A stretch of DNA of 64,000 nucleotides from Powellomyces hirtus (taxonomy: Eukaryota; Chytridiomycota; Chytridiomycetes; Spizellomycetales; Powellomycetaceae), in assembly GCA_025526995.1 (NCBI GenBank), contig JAHLKG010000005.1, positions 744,001 to 808,000 of the forward strand. Direction: 5' to 3'. A program made the position numbers and the translations under genes. The stretch's first letter is position 1. Each line of letters begins with the position of its first letter. Positions 34,532 to 46,600 of this stretch are shown here, one piece after another. Under the pieces are notes generated by a model. That model saw only the letters and a list, made by a program, of their open reading frames with translations. It had not been told where the DNA came from and ran no database searches.

Positions 34532-36410
34532 TCAAGCGTCTTCCTCAGCGTCTTCCCCTTCTTCGTCTGCTGATGGCTCGTTTTCCGACTCGGATCCAAT
34601 GCTTTCCGACTCGTCGCCGGCGTCTTCTTCGTCCAAGATGCCCATCTGCTCGAGCTGTTCCTCGACCTCTTCGTTGTCTGTTTCGCGCAGAACAAGGTCA
34701 GGCATGACAGCAATGGCAGTAACGGAGAGGGTCAGCTGGAAAAATAAAACAATCGGAAAACGCACCTGGGTCGAGTTCAAATGCCTTACGAAGGCAGCCA
34801 ACAGCTTCGTCAAACAGGGAGACTGTGACGTTTTCGTCCGGATCAATGGAGCTGTGGAGGAGCAGGGTTTGTCCGAGCTGAGAGGGAGAGCAACAGTGGG
34901 GTAAGGAATCGCTCAGAGGATAGTATTGGATTCCAGTAGACTGTGATCTTTCGCTTACCAAATGCAAGTTCTGCACAATCCGGGGATCCTTCGGCGCCGC
35001 CTTCTCGCCCATCGACACGGCCAGCCTCAAGCACTTTTCGGCCTCAACCAGATCCGAGATGGTGGTGGGGTTGGCGGGAACCTCTTTATCGTCAGCGGCC
35101 TCTTTTCGTGCTTCCTGTTCCTCATGCGCCGTGTGCTCGGTCGTATAAAAGAGGCAGGCACCGCGGATGCCGAGCGCTTCAGCGTCGGACGATATCGAGG
35201 ACGCAAAGGCGACTTCGGCGCGATCGAGATACGCGAGGGCCGTTTTGAACGACCTGAGAAAGTTCTTACCGGCTGGGGGAAACATCGGGTGGAGAGAGTC
35301 AGAGTCAGTCCTTTTGAGCATAGCGGTGGATGTGTGAAAAGAGTCATGTTCTTACATCCTCCGTGGCCTCGCTGGTATCGTTGCCGCTGCAGCACAGCAT
35401 AGTCTCGGAACAGGCGCGCTGCTGTGATGCATTGCAACACGAATGCTTCCTTGTCGCTCTGAACGGACGCCAAACCCTATGGTACATAGACAAGCACAGG
35501 AGATTGCTTTAGCGGTGATGCCGGATAAAGTGAAGACGCGTATTGGATGACCCACCTTGGCAATCGCTTTCTCAGCAATCTGCACCATGTTGTCGTCCTC
35601 CTTGTTGCTCTCCTTCTGCGCCTCCGAGTCCTCCTTGCCATCAGCATCCTCATCATCCGAATCAGACGCGTTCAGCTGTTCGTAGCGGCACCGCAGCAAC
35701 TCCATGTTGGCGCGACCAAGTCCAAACTGGGCGGCACTGGCGCCCCACGAGTCCTGGAACGCCTTGCCACTTGCACCCTCGAGGAACGCAACGCACTCGG
35801 CGTAAATCTCTGCGCTGCGTTCGATGTACGCCAGCACAGGGAAATAACAACCGAAATCAAGAAGGCAGGACGCAAACATGAACTTGGAGGCCAGTTCGCT
35901 CGAGGACGTTAGGCCAGCGGATTTAGCCTCGGCGGCGGGGTTGCTGCCGCGCTCAGACGCGGTTTCTTTGGGTAACCCCGTCTCGGCTTCAAACTTTTCA
36001 ACTGCCATTTCAAACAGCCGCGTGACTGCCTTTCTTCGAACATCCGGGTCGGCATGATCAACCTCCGCCGCATCGCCCTTGCCGTTCTCGGCAGCGTCGG
36101 TCGTCTCCTCGGTCGCATCCACATGGTCCCGCTCTTCAAGCGCCATGCGATACAGGTCCGCCGCGGAGGGAGTCGCATTCTTCTGAGCACCAGGGGTAGA
36201 AGCTGCACCCGCTGTCGCCGCCCCCGGCCCATTAACGAAACTGATCTCCAGCTCGCCCGATTCACAGCCTTTGCAGTCGGAATCTTTGCAGGACGGGTGG
36301 TGATGGGCTGTATCGTCGTGCGCAAGCTTGGTGCGCTTGGCCGGTGCGGCGTCGCTGGCCGGCTGTGGAGGTCGCTTTTTTACGGGTGATGTGGAGGTTG
36401 TGTCGGCCAT
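34532..36410 (-). CDS. TPR-like acidic nuclear protein, ETT1/NRO1-like
   Basis: Five exons (36410-35556, 35476-35356, 35272-34959, 34877-34766, 34677-34532), in phase, about 515 aa. The N-terminus has a basic PVKKRPPQ/PAKRTKL segment resembling a nuclear-localisation signal and a His/Cys-rich patch. The middle is helical and repeat-like (ELASKFMFASCLLDFGCYFPVLAYIE, FGLGRANMELLRCRYEQL, SFKTALAYLDRAEVAF, LFDEAVGCLRKAFELDPDN), and the C-terminus is very acidic (EDAGDESESIGSESENE). Pattern, spacing and the late QNLHLLGQTLLLHSS segment suggest the ETT1/NRO1 family (translation termination efficiency; Sre1/Ofd1 oxygen signalling in fission yeast). This family call is by overall pattern only; another TPR protein is possible. 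Divergent from the next gene across about 280 bp. Confidence 0.55.
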
Positions 36411-36693
36411 TTTTTTGTCCGTCCCAAAGATTTCGCACGGTTCGGCAAGACGGCGTGTGTGTGGCAACTTGAAGGCAAAGGGGCCATCTGTGCCACTCAC
36501 TTCCGCGCCCTCCCTGCGTGCAACTATTGTCCTGTTTAATGTAAACGGCAATCAAAACTGCACACTCGTTTTCGTTCCCATTCTCAAGCGTCTGCTTCCG
36601 CACATCATCTTCCCTCAACATCTACTGCGTCGGAAAATAACCCCCTCTACTAACAGTGACAGGAAAGTGAGAATTCCTTTAGACTTTTGAAAA

Positions 36694-38564
36694 ATGTCGT
36701 ATCAACGCGGCGGTGGTGGCCCGCAGTATGCCTATGTCGATGCCGGGCCGGCTTCCTACGGAATCGCAGTTCCAGCGGCAGCCTACCGGATGGGTGCTGC
36801 ACCACCACCACCTCCTTCCGCCTGGGACGGCAATCGGCGATATATTGCTGGCGGGAGCAATGGTTGGGATCGCCGACCGCTTCAAGTAGCTGCAACCGCC
36901 TGGGACGACGACCTCACACTGCGTGCTGCGCAGAATGCCCCAGGAAGGACTGACGATCGGTATGTGACAAACGCGCTATGGGACAGCATCTTGTATTTTG
37001 AGTGAGACCGTCGGGATGGCACTGCAGGGCAAGATTTTTTCTTTCTCTTTTGAGCCTGGCCGCTGTAAAATTCCCAGCATTGACGAAATAAACTCTGGTT
37101 GTTTCGTTTTTAGGAATTTTACTCAGTCTCGGGTGATAATGACGCAGCATGCTGGGCGGTGGGCTCCACACGGTCTCGACGTGAGTTACACGTTCCCTCC
37201 TCAGCCCTCTGCACAACCGACCTATGATGGATGGGCTGGAGTTGCTCCGCCGGCGGCCCCGACCGGGGTGATTCCCCACTACGGTGTATCTAGCAAACGC
37301 CGAAATTCCATTACCCACGACGCCGCGGAATCGCAAGAGGAGAAACACGAGCGCATCCGGGCTCGTATGCAGTCTACCTTGAATGGCGATGTTGTTCGCG
37401 TGGTTATATCAGATAGAAGACATGAAGCTGCAGGTGGACTGGTGCAGCCCGATCCATCGGCTGCGTCTCCCGTCATTGATCTTACGGAAGAAGATGAAGA
37501 AAGTACCACGGACGGACATCTCGCCCGTATTGTTATCAAAGAAAGGGGAGCTACGTCTGCAGTCAGGTAACCTCACAGACACTCAGGTGTTGGTGGTAAA
37601 TTAATCAACTGAGTATTGAACGCTTCTGCTTGATTATGTAGCATCCCACCCGGACCGTCGCGCAGAGCGCATGGTCAGCATCTGGCTGCGGGAGAAGATC
37701 AGCGATTGAGGTATCATCCGGAGAAACATCGCAACTATCCCAATGCACAACCACCCGCGCCGGTGCAAGGGCAAAACTGGCGCGCGGCGCCCGGACATCG
37801 GGTTATAGAAAGAAACGGACCTGTTGCCGGTCACATCGAACCAAAGATGGGTGGTGGCATTGCCGTTAATCCAAAATTCTTGGCGCGCCGAATGCAGCAG
37901 CAGCAGCCAGATGTCGTTGGCGTATCGGCACCATCTGCATCAATAGCAACGGTTGCAGCACCAGCACCCGCAGCACGGCCGATTAAACGTCCTACCCTGG
38001 CCCGACACAACAGCAACGGCTCCAGCACATCCACCACTGCCGTTAATGAATCTTCCCCCCAAAACCAGTCCGCAAAGCAATCCGCACTCCCAAACCCTCT
38101 TCCACAGATCCCATCACCCCCGCCACAACCCCTTCCCTCTGCAACGCAGCCAATCCTATTTAACTCTAGCAACCTCCATGCAACCGCACTGTCGTCCGGC
38201 ACCAGTCGCTCGTTCAAGGTCACTGATCATCCATGGAAGATTCAGTCGGACCGCAAAATTGTACCAAAGTCTCGACCCGAAACGACGCCGACCATTCCCC
38301 GCCCATCGCCTGTCACGGAAACGCTCCCGGATGGGAAACGACAGCGCATCATGTTTTCCGAGGCCTGGATATCACCCGTGAGTACCCACAGGAGTTTTCG
38401 CTCATTGCCAAAAGCTCTTGTTTTTGTCCACTCGTTGGCTTTTGCTGCTTTGCCATCTATATACACGCATACGGAGATAGCGTCGCACCTTCACCCTCTT
38501 TTGTCTTTTCTAGGAAGAACTACGTGCGGCACGCTATGCGCCTGCGGATATGACTTCAAGATGA
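36694..38564 (+). CDS. Unknown low-complexity protein with SUMO-interaction-like motif
   Basis: Four exons (36694-36959, 37114-37566, 37642-38377, 38514-38564), in phase, about 501 aa. No domain recognised. N-terminus Gly/Pro/Tyr-rich (MSYQRGGGGPQYAYVDAG). A charged segment HERIRARMQSTLNGDVVRVV is followed by PVIDLTEEDEES, a hydrophobic core next to acidic residues as in SUMO-interaction motifs. The second half is Pro/Gln/Ser/Ala-rich and ends in a short ordered-looking peptide (MFSEAWISP, then EELRAARYAP). Likely nuclear or RNA-associated by composition; this is inference. Confidence 0.6.
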
Positions 38565-38749
38565 CATCAACTCCGAATTGCCAGATGAAACCAAGGGGCA
38601 GGTGAGGTGCCCTTCGAAACCCATTTAGGTAGTATGCCATGAAAGTCTTTCTGAAGTAAGACGAAAGGCGAGCGGTTGCGTGTATAAATTTGGGGAGCAG
38701 AGAAGAAGAAAGGAAAGGAATGAAAAAAAATATGGCACAGGAAGAGGGG

Positions 38750-40501
38750 CTAGCTGTAATAATCGAGAAACCACAAGACGACGCTTGCAGTGACTAGGAA
38801 CAGCAAGACCCATATGCGGGCTGCGCCAAAGCGGCGCTGGGCGCTGACGAGCTGGGCGTTGCCGCGTTGCACCGTGTCGGTTGTCTTCCACGCCTCCTCG
38901 TACAGCGCGTCGATGGTCGTCGCTTGCGTCTGCAGCTCATAAGCAAGCCGACCATGCAACGTGGAGATTTCTTGAAGTACATTAGTAGTGCGTCTAAAGA
39001 ACAAATAGGAACACAGTTGCGAATGTAAAGGGAAAAAGAATGAGGATAGGGCAAATACAGAATGATGAAACAAAATTCGAATCTGAAAGCGGCACTGGTT
39101 GTATCCTGTTTTGGAGCAACCCACCTGACTTGATCCAAACTGCTTTCGAGCGTCTCAAGCATCTCGGCATTAGCGTTCTCCAGCATCATCTTCTCTCTCG
39201 GTGTCAATATCGCAGCGACATCTTCCTCGGGTGGTAATTGGTGTTGCTGTTGTTGCTGCTGATGCAACAGTTCGGCACTTGACGTTGCCATTGGATCTGA
39301 CTTTCCGGGCGGGTACGCCAGCGATGAAGGTGGTTTGTTTCCCCGCGCGGATCCGCGTCCGCTACTCGTGAGCGACAGCGCGCTGCTGGTGATTGACGCG
39401 GACAAGGATGAGGGAAGTGCTGATAGTGAGAGATTAAAGGGGAGGAATGGGGTGGCGGTGGACGCAGGTTTGGGGCGTCGTGGTGGTTGAGTGGCCGGAG
39501 CAGACGAGTACAGAAAACTGCGAGTTGAAAGAAAAAGAAAAAGATCAGCAAATGAACAGGCATAGATCCAGCATGTGCATGTACTTCTCCTTACGTCTCC
39601 TGTTTCTGCAGGCGTTGCCGCAATAGCCGCTCCTGCATGTGTTTCTGGACATGTGACGCATCCAGTAATCGTTTCTGCAGCAGCCACACGATTGCTTGAC
39701 GATGCTGCTGTTGCTGATAGTGCTCGCGCTTATGCCGCGCCATTTCGTCGCTTTCACCGCCAAATAGGGCGGCCAGGCCTGCTGGTGCGGAGCTTTTTGG
39801 TGGTGGTTGTTCTGCAAACATGAGAGATACCAACGTTAGCCCTCCGTATTACGCAGGAGATGTAAAAGAAAACAAAAGATGTGCAAGCGGTACCAGCAAT
39901 TTTGGCCAACGCTGCCGTGCGCTCAAACAGGCCCGCGACGACGCCCTGTACTTGCGTGTCCATCGCTTCTCGCTCCGATTCGGTGAATGCGCGGTGTTTG
40001 GGGAGGGATTTCAGGAGAGCCCCCAATACGCCCCCGCTAGCGCCCGCAGCGGCGGCATGACGCTCATCATCGTGCCCAAGATGCGAGAGACCGCTTGCGG
40101 TGGCTATGTTGAGGTAGTATTTTTGGGCACGGGTGAGAAAGTAGTGGAGTTGTATGATTTGGTCCAGCTGTGATTGTCAACAGAATACATAGAGATCAGA
40201 GAGTGCTGAAAGGTTCGCTAATGTGGGAACGCCCTGCTTTCTTCGGCTTTCACGAGAGCTTTCCATAACCCCCATGTTCTCAAATATATAATATTTCCCC
40301 GCTTGAGCATACCAATCTGTACCCTTCTTTCAAATAGGGGTCGTTCACGTCATGTCTCGCATCGCGCCGTTTTCCGCTTTTCAGCACGTTGTGTTGTGTG
40401 TCGTTGATTACTGAGCTGCTCCCCGAAGCTGTATTCGCAAATTTTCCGGCTTTCTTTCTCGCCTGGAGAATGGCCTTGAAGTCGCCGGTAATGTCGGTCA
40501 T
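38750..40501 (-). CDS. STX18: ER SNARE syntaxin-18 / UFE1
   Basis: Five exons (40501-40313, 40167-39894, 39811-39595, 39517-39125, 38993-38750), in phase, 438 aa. The N-terminus MTDITGDFKAILQARKK matches the Syntaxin-18 N-terminal domain, followed by helical Habc-like segments (LDQIIQLHYFLTRAQKYYL; QAIVWLLQKRLLDASHVQKH). A disordered Ser/Pro linker precedes the t-SNARE motif: EKMMLENANAEMLETLESSLDQV, ISTLHGRLAYELQTQATTIDALYEEAWKTT, the last hydrophobic layers, and a C-terminal tail anchor (IWVLLFLVTASVVLWFLDYY). It mediates retrograde Golgi-to-ER fusion with the Dsl1/NRZ tether. The SNARE zero-layer residue is expected to be Gln. Length is like other Ufe1/STX18 proteins. Confidence 0.88.
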
Positions 40502-41733
40502 TTTGGAAACATCACCCGAGAATCGTTGGATTTTGACATTGCCAGAAAGACGCGGTGCGGAATCTGCCGTTACACGTTGTGTTCTACATCTAGGCACACC
40601 TGTCAGTTTCTGGGGGCGGATGCCAGATGGATGGGGCTTGACATTCAAGTTTGATTGGGAGTTGATTCGTGATCCCAGCGCGATGGCAGGTGGTGGATAC
40701 TTGAATCTTGAATCTTGAATCTTGATGGCCCAAGATCTAAATAATTGTGGATGAAACTGTCGGGATTTCCGAATCCGATGGCCGCCAATCGCCTATCTAG
40801 GAATTCCACAGCAACAACAAGTCTCTGTTCCAATGTCACTACAGTACGTGCACATGCCGTGCCCGCCACGTGCTAGCGGGGCATACCTAATGCTTATTGG
40901 AACGCATTACGCATAGGCTGCTATGTATCCAGTTTCTAGAACAACAAACGGCTCTTTGTCCTACGTCCGAATGATGCTTCGGATCCGACTCATTCGCGAA
41001 GTAGTCTTGACCGGAGCGTTGAGCGGCGCATACAAACTTGCAGGTAGATTACAAGATGACCGCTTGAGGCAGCGCATATTCGGCGCAGAAAGACGCGTCA
41101 GTCGCGGGTGAAGGAAGCGAAAAAAAAACCTCACTGCAAGAGTAAGGCAAAAAAGAAGCCAAAATGGAGACGAACTGGCGCGGAGGTTCGGGTCCATCTG
41201 TCTGGCGGTCTTTCCGTCTGTCTCTAACCGAGCGACTGGTACCGAGGACTCTGAAACACAGGGATGATCTCCCTTCACACAATGAAATTGACTGCCCCCT
41301 TTTTCTCTCACTTTGTGACCCCTTGTGTTTCACCCCCTGGTGTCTCACCTTTCACACATCCGCCCTCTTTCTGACACTGTGTTTGATTTGACCGACACAC
41401 ACCGGGGGTGTTGCGTGCTTTTTGCTTTGCTCACCACACCCGGTTCCTGCTCACCTTTTCGCTCTGCTCTGGTCTGGTCGGCAATACTGTTCTTGCCAAC
41501 AAACAAAAATACTACTTCTTGGCCGCTCCCTCCCCTTGCGGCCGATTACCATTCTCCATTCCATCACCTTATCTGTACTTGGTTACAACAACTATCTCAA
41601 CAGTTATTGCCTTGCATCGCTTCAATTTGATCATCGTCCTTCAACAAACTCCGACATTCCAAGTCACGACAAGTCCAGTCAAGTCAAGTCAAGTCCACCC
41701 TCCCAGCTTTTCGCACCTCTCGCAGACTCGTAT
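40502..41733. other. Long divergent region, STX18 / RGS gene
   Basis: 1.2 kb. Holds a short tandem TTGAATC run (about 40700-40726), and near the RGS gene a pyrimidine/ACA-rich leader (41300-41700) with an AAGTC short tandem run (about 41672-41692). No gene supported; open frames there follow simple-sequence composition. Confidence 0.45.
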
Positions 41734-43237
41734 ATGACAGAAGCCAAGGCCAGCAGCGGGCTCTTTATGAAGCTTCTCAACGGCCGGCGGCGAGGAGTAG
41801 GTGGTGAGCCAGCAGCGGGGAAGCTGCCAGTGGTAAAAAGGGAGCCTTCCCGCCAGGCCTTTGCCCGCTTGCTCTTGGATCATCGCCAGTATGCCGAGTT
41901 TCGCCTGCGGTTCAGCACGGAGATGGAATGCACGCCCCTGATCCTGTTCCGCGACGGATACCTCAGACTGGAGAACCTTCTTCGAACAATCGCTTCTGGC
42001 GCCGACGTTACCACTGCCCCACCCAAAGTTCCCGGTGAACCACTATCCATCAAAAGGTTTCTGGAAGGTGGACATCAACAGTCGCCCGACCCGGCGACAG
42101 CCGAAATCATTACTATTCCTGATTGGCTTAGCACGCTCCTGTTACGGTTCCAAAAGACGTTCATCATGGAAGGTGCAAATGAGGAGGTCAAGGGCCTCAG
42201 TTCTGCTGCGCGACTCTCCGTCGCATACGGAATGAAAAACATTGATGAGAATCGCGTACGCGTTTCTGTCCTCGACCAAGCCGCCAATGAAGTTAACGAG
42301 ATTCTGTTTACCCGTTGGTATCCGGAATTTCTCGGCTTCGATGCTGGCGCCCGCGAGGGTGCCATCAGCGAGGCCGCAGAATTAGAATATGTACCCAGCG
42401 CGGACAATGCCTTGATTCCGTCACATTCCAAGGGTCGGCGCGGCGTGAGCCTTGGCAGTGAGGAGGAACTGCGGAACAGGAGACCATCCCGATGGCGAGC
42501 ATTCACACTGATTGGAAAGAACAAGTCCAGAGCAAGCTCAGCTGATGCCGCTGAAGAGGTTGCGCACAACAAGTTGCTTTACACAAGAGACGGATTTGTA
42601 CGAATGTTGTTTCACGCGGAATCATACGCAGAGTTCGTTACGTTTGCCAGGGTATGCTTCAATCGCTTCTCTTCTTTGATCTCTCCCACGATCTCATGCT
42701 CATAGTCGCATCTTTTTTATCTGTCATCAGGATACTTTGTGCTTGGAGAACATCATGTTTTACGAATCGTTCGTCCGTCTCGAACTACAAATAGCAGAAT
42801 CCCTTCCAGCCGCATCCGGAGTACCGCCAGCCGACACTGGTCTCACACGCTGTCTGGTCCGCTTCCTGGAAAACAACGCCCTCTCCTCAGCCTACGACCC
42901 AGAAAACTACCTCGTCCCGCCATCCATCATGAACAACCTGATCCTCTTCTATTCAACATTTATCATGCCCGGCGCGCAACACGAAGTCAACATCAGCCAT
43001 GCTTTGCGGAAAGGAATCATAAAAGAACTCCAACAGAAGGATGAGGAGACGGGTATACCTGCCCTTGTCGCTGCTGAAGGCGTTCCCATCACGGTCTTTG
43101 ACGCGGCAGCAGATGAGATTCTGGACATGCTGTATCGCAATACGTTTCATCTTTTTTTGCGACAGCGGGAAGAGCAACGGGAGGCTCTCATCAAGGCGAA
43201 GAAAGAAGCGGAGAAGAACACTCCGTTTGTCTATTGA
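41734..43237 (+). CDS. Protein with two tandem RGS-like domains
   Basis: Two exons (41734-42651, 42731-43237), in phase, 474 aa. Two RGS-fold segments can be read. First (about residues 50-205): FARLLLDHRQYAEFRLRFS, YLRLENLLRT, LLLRFQKTFIMEGANEEVKG, VSVLDQAANEVNEILFTRWYPEFL. Second (about 285-455): FVRMLFHAESYAEFVTFAR, TLCLENIMFYESFVRLE, LILFYSTFIMPGAQHEVNIS, VFDAAADEILDMLYRNTFHLFL. In each, the helix-4/5 core and the terminal YxxFL are conserved while the catalytic Asn positions are not obvious. RGS proteins accelerate GTP hydrolysis by G-alpha subunits; catalytic competence here is unclear. No DEP, PX or membrane segment is seen. Confidence 0.78.
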
Positions 43238-43644
43238 GGCTCACATCAATTCATCACCGTTTACAAGTCACCACTCAAACACACTCCCACACTCCGAGAC
43301 TCAACGCCCACGCCCATACGCATACGCACATTCACACACTAGACAGACGTATACAGTATCCTTAGACGTAGTAGACAAGGTCTGCTTATAATTTATTTTT
43401 GATGTTAGTTTTCAGTCGTACAATATAAAGCCGAGAAGTTCAGATAGCGCTCGAGCCCCTGCCTACTCATCAAGATGAAAGGGATTATCAAAGCTTGACG
43501 TGCCGGAGTTCTCCGGCTGTGCGCAGCATCTAGGACCATCACGTAATCCAAAAACGCGCTTTGAGCGAGCTTCTCATCACTGCTTGGCACTATCCAATGC
43601 AAATGCACTTATCCTCACCCCCAAAACTCATCTAAACAAAAAAT
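43238..43644. other. Intergenic region, RGS to RhoGEF gene
   Basis: Starts with an ACACTC/CGCATACG-rich simple stretch (43255-43340), then 3' sequence of the RGS gene and the short upstream region of the RhoGEF gene. No gene recognised. Confidence 0.45.
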
Positions 43645-46600
43645 ATGGAATCATGCAACACAACTCTCGCTGAGGAACAACGAGACAATGATCATTACAA
43701 CGTAAGGAGTTCTGACGGCAATTGAGAACGTCTTTGCGTCCGAATGTGTGCGTTTGGCTCACCCTTTCTTCTTTTGCCTTACCGAAGACTTGTCGTTCTG
43801 AACTAATCCGCGCAGGATTCGACAGCGAATCCACTTACTTGCCCGCCGATGACGCTCCGAAACGACAGGTCATCTGTGACCCATTGGGTGCTAATCAACC
43901 CATATCTATCTCGACTCATATCCCACCGGGACACGCGAAATACAAACGTATGCATGCTTTTGGAGGGTGATAGAGATAGATCCAAGGGCGCGCATACTGA
44001 CCTGTTTTTTCATCTCGGGGATTGAAGCGGACGTGACTTTTCTCATGCATGAAAATACCATTGGCCCAACCTGCATCTCCATCAAGAGAGACAGGACCTC
44101 AACCAGTCGGCTATTCATCCACGTCCGAACGCGATACGTATGTTTATCGCTTTATCTTCCCACAACTCCTCTATCCCCTGCCGATCATGGCTAGTATCTA
44201 ACCATAGTCCTGGTATCTAGGGCTTCCATACATGTGAGCTCACGGGCGAGGACATCGAAGACCGCACAGCCGCCGCCGAAGCCCTCCGGCAATATTTCAC
44301 CCTCCCCTGGATCCACAGGCCGTTGCTAAAGGAAGGCGTTGTATTCAATCCGGCGGAATCCCGCGCGGGAGATCGGGAGATATATGAGATGGCAGAAAGC
44401 GTCGCTGAGCATGCGGTCAAGGCGGAGGGAACGATGGCGGATCGCATGTTGCAGACTCTGGAGCCGTTTGCGGTAATTGTTGTTGCAAAGTGGGGACTTC
44501 GGATGAGGTTTGGGTGGGAGAGTGATTGACTGATGCGAGCGGGATCTGGGTTCGTTTTAGTTCAGGAAACAGGACTATGTGGTCGTTGATGTCGTTATCC
44601 TTGACGGGCAAGAGCCAGGTTTGCTGTCCTCACCTGGCAATACTTGCGCTGAAGGATGCTAATTGTCAAGGTTCTGCATATAGCTGAACACAACTTGCAA
44701 TCTCGAATTGAATCAATCCTCGGAGTTCCGGGCCAGGAATTCATCCTTCCAATGGATACGTGCGAAGCCTTTACACGTCTAGGTATGTAAAAGCACTCCC
44801 CACAAGCATTCACCCAATCTCAGGAATTTAACAACGCTTCTCTCTCGCATCTTACCTTCCAGGTCTCAAAGTGACGACCCGCAAACCCCTCACCTCCGCA
44901 CCCACTCCCCTCCACTCCACCACCACCGTCGACGAACACAAACGACAGGGACTCATGAAAGAAATAATCGCAACCGAACGTTCCTACATCTCCAAACTCC
45001 AGAAACTCGAATCCCAATTCGTCCAACCTGTTGTCGCCAACGCCCTCGGATTGGGTTTCACGGGCGAACAGGACGTTCTCACCCGCTTCCCTAGCGTTCA
45101 TGCCCTTATCGAGCAGTCGCAGGACCTTCTGGGTGAACTATCGTCCAATCAGAATACAGATGTGATGCATATTGCGACGGTGTTTGCCAACACGTTGGGA
45201 GCCGACACACCTATCGGCAAGACGTACGTCGAGTACCTCAAAAAACACATCCGCATCCCAGCCTTCACGGACGAGATGCAGAAATTTCTCCGCCAGTGTG
45301 AAGAAAACGGTCAGAACACGGGTCTTGATTACGACAATCTCCGCATTGAGCCGGTCCAGAGACCCGCGAGGTACACCATGACGCTCCGCGAAATGCTGAG
45401 AATCACACCCTCTGACAATCCAGAGTATGAGATACTGCAGAAAGCGTATGCGGCAGCCGAGGAACTCGTGGGTCTGTGCCAGGCGGTGCAGGCGAAAAGA
45501 GAAGAGGAGAAATTTCCATATGAGCTTGACAAAGCGCTTAATACTAAGGGAAAGGTATAATAAACAAAAGATGTCAACACGCCTGTCCCCCAAGAACTCT
45601 GCGTCGTTACTCACTCAACGCACCCGCAGCTGGCGCAACCCGGTCTTCACTACCTTTGTGAGATCATGGCAACATTGCGCGACGAGAGGAACAAGGATGT
45701 TGTAGTGTCTTTGGTTCTCTGCAATACCTGCATCCTCGTAATTCGCGGCAAAACGGCCGGCTCCCCCTCAAAGATCCCACGCCGCCTAGCATCGAACGGG
45801 GCCGACTTTATGCACGTATACCCGCTGGACCACACTACCATCATCGACCGTGAAAGCAAGGGTAAGGGAATGGGAAGAGAGCTAGAAACGTTTAGGGGAA
45901 AACGCTCATCACACCATTGTTCCTTTCTTCAGTCTTCAGAATTCACCACGCCCCCATCCACTCCGACCTCATTTTCGAAGCCCACGACCTCGACGACAAA
46001 AAATTCTTCCTCCGCGCCGTCCGCAACGCCGGCGTCCTCATGCGTCTCACATTTTCCGGCGGAAGCCAATTTCTCACCGCTGGGGCCGCAAAACAGCCTA
46101 AAATTTTTGCGCGGCGCTTCATGGACACCGACATCTACTTTAACGTGTCTGCCGACACCGCGTGGAAACACGAAGGAAACCTCGGCTTGGTGGTGTGTGA
46201 CGACATCAAGAACGCTCAGACGAGTTTGATTGAGGGAAAACCCAATTACCACGCGATGGGAGTATTGCAATTCCGTGATGGGAAAAGCCGCGTGCAGTTT
46301 GGGATCAAGTCGGCACAGAAATTCACTGATTGCAAAATCATGGAATCCACTACTGCAGACGAGGATGGGACGCCCGAGCTTGATCTAACCGAATTAGAAA
46401 ACGAGCTCCCCGCAAGAGTCCATGCGGTGGTCCGTACACTGGCAGCCAACCACTGTTTCGACCGCACCGATTTCCGCAACCGGCTCGAGGTCCTTCTCGG
46501 CGAAGTATGTCGCCAACACGGCAACGTTGGCACGACCTCACGCGCAGCTTCCCGCGCCGCTTCCCGCGCAACCTCGCGCACGTCGCTCCACTCCATAATA

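Noticed and set aside
34698..34760. ETT1-like exon read through TTTTCCAG at about 34740
   Set aside because: That acceptor leads to a stop within 13 codons; the later ACAG acceptor at 34678 keeps the frame into the acidic tail.
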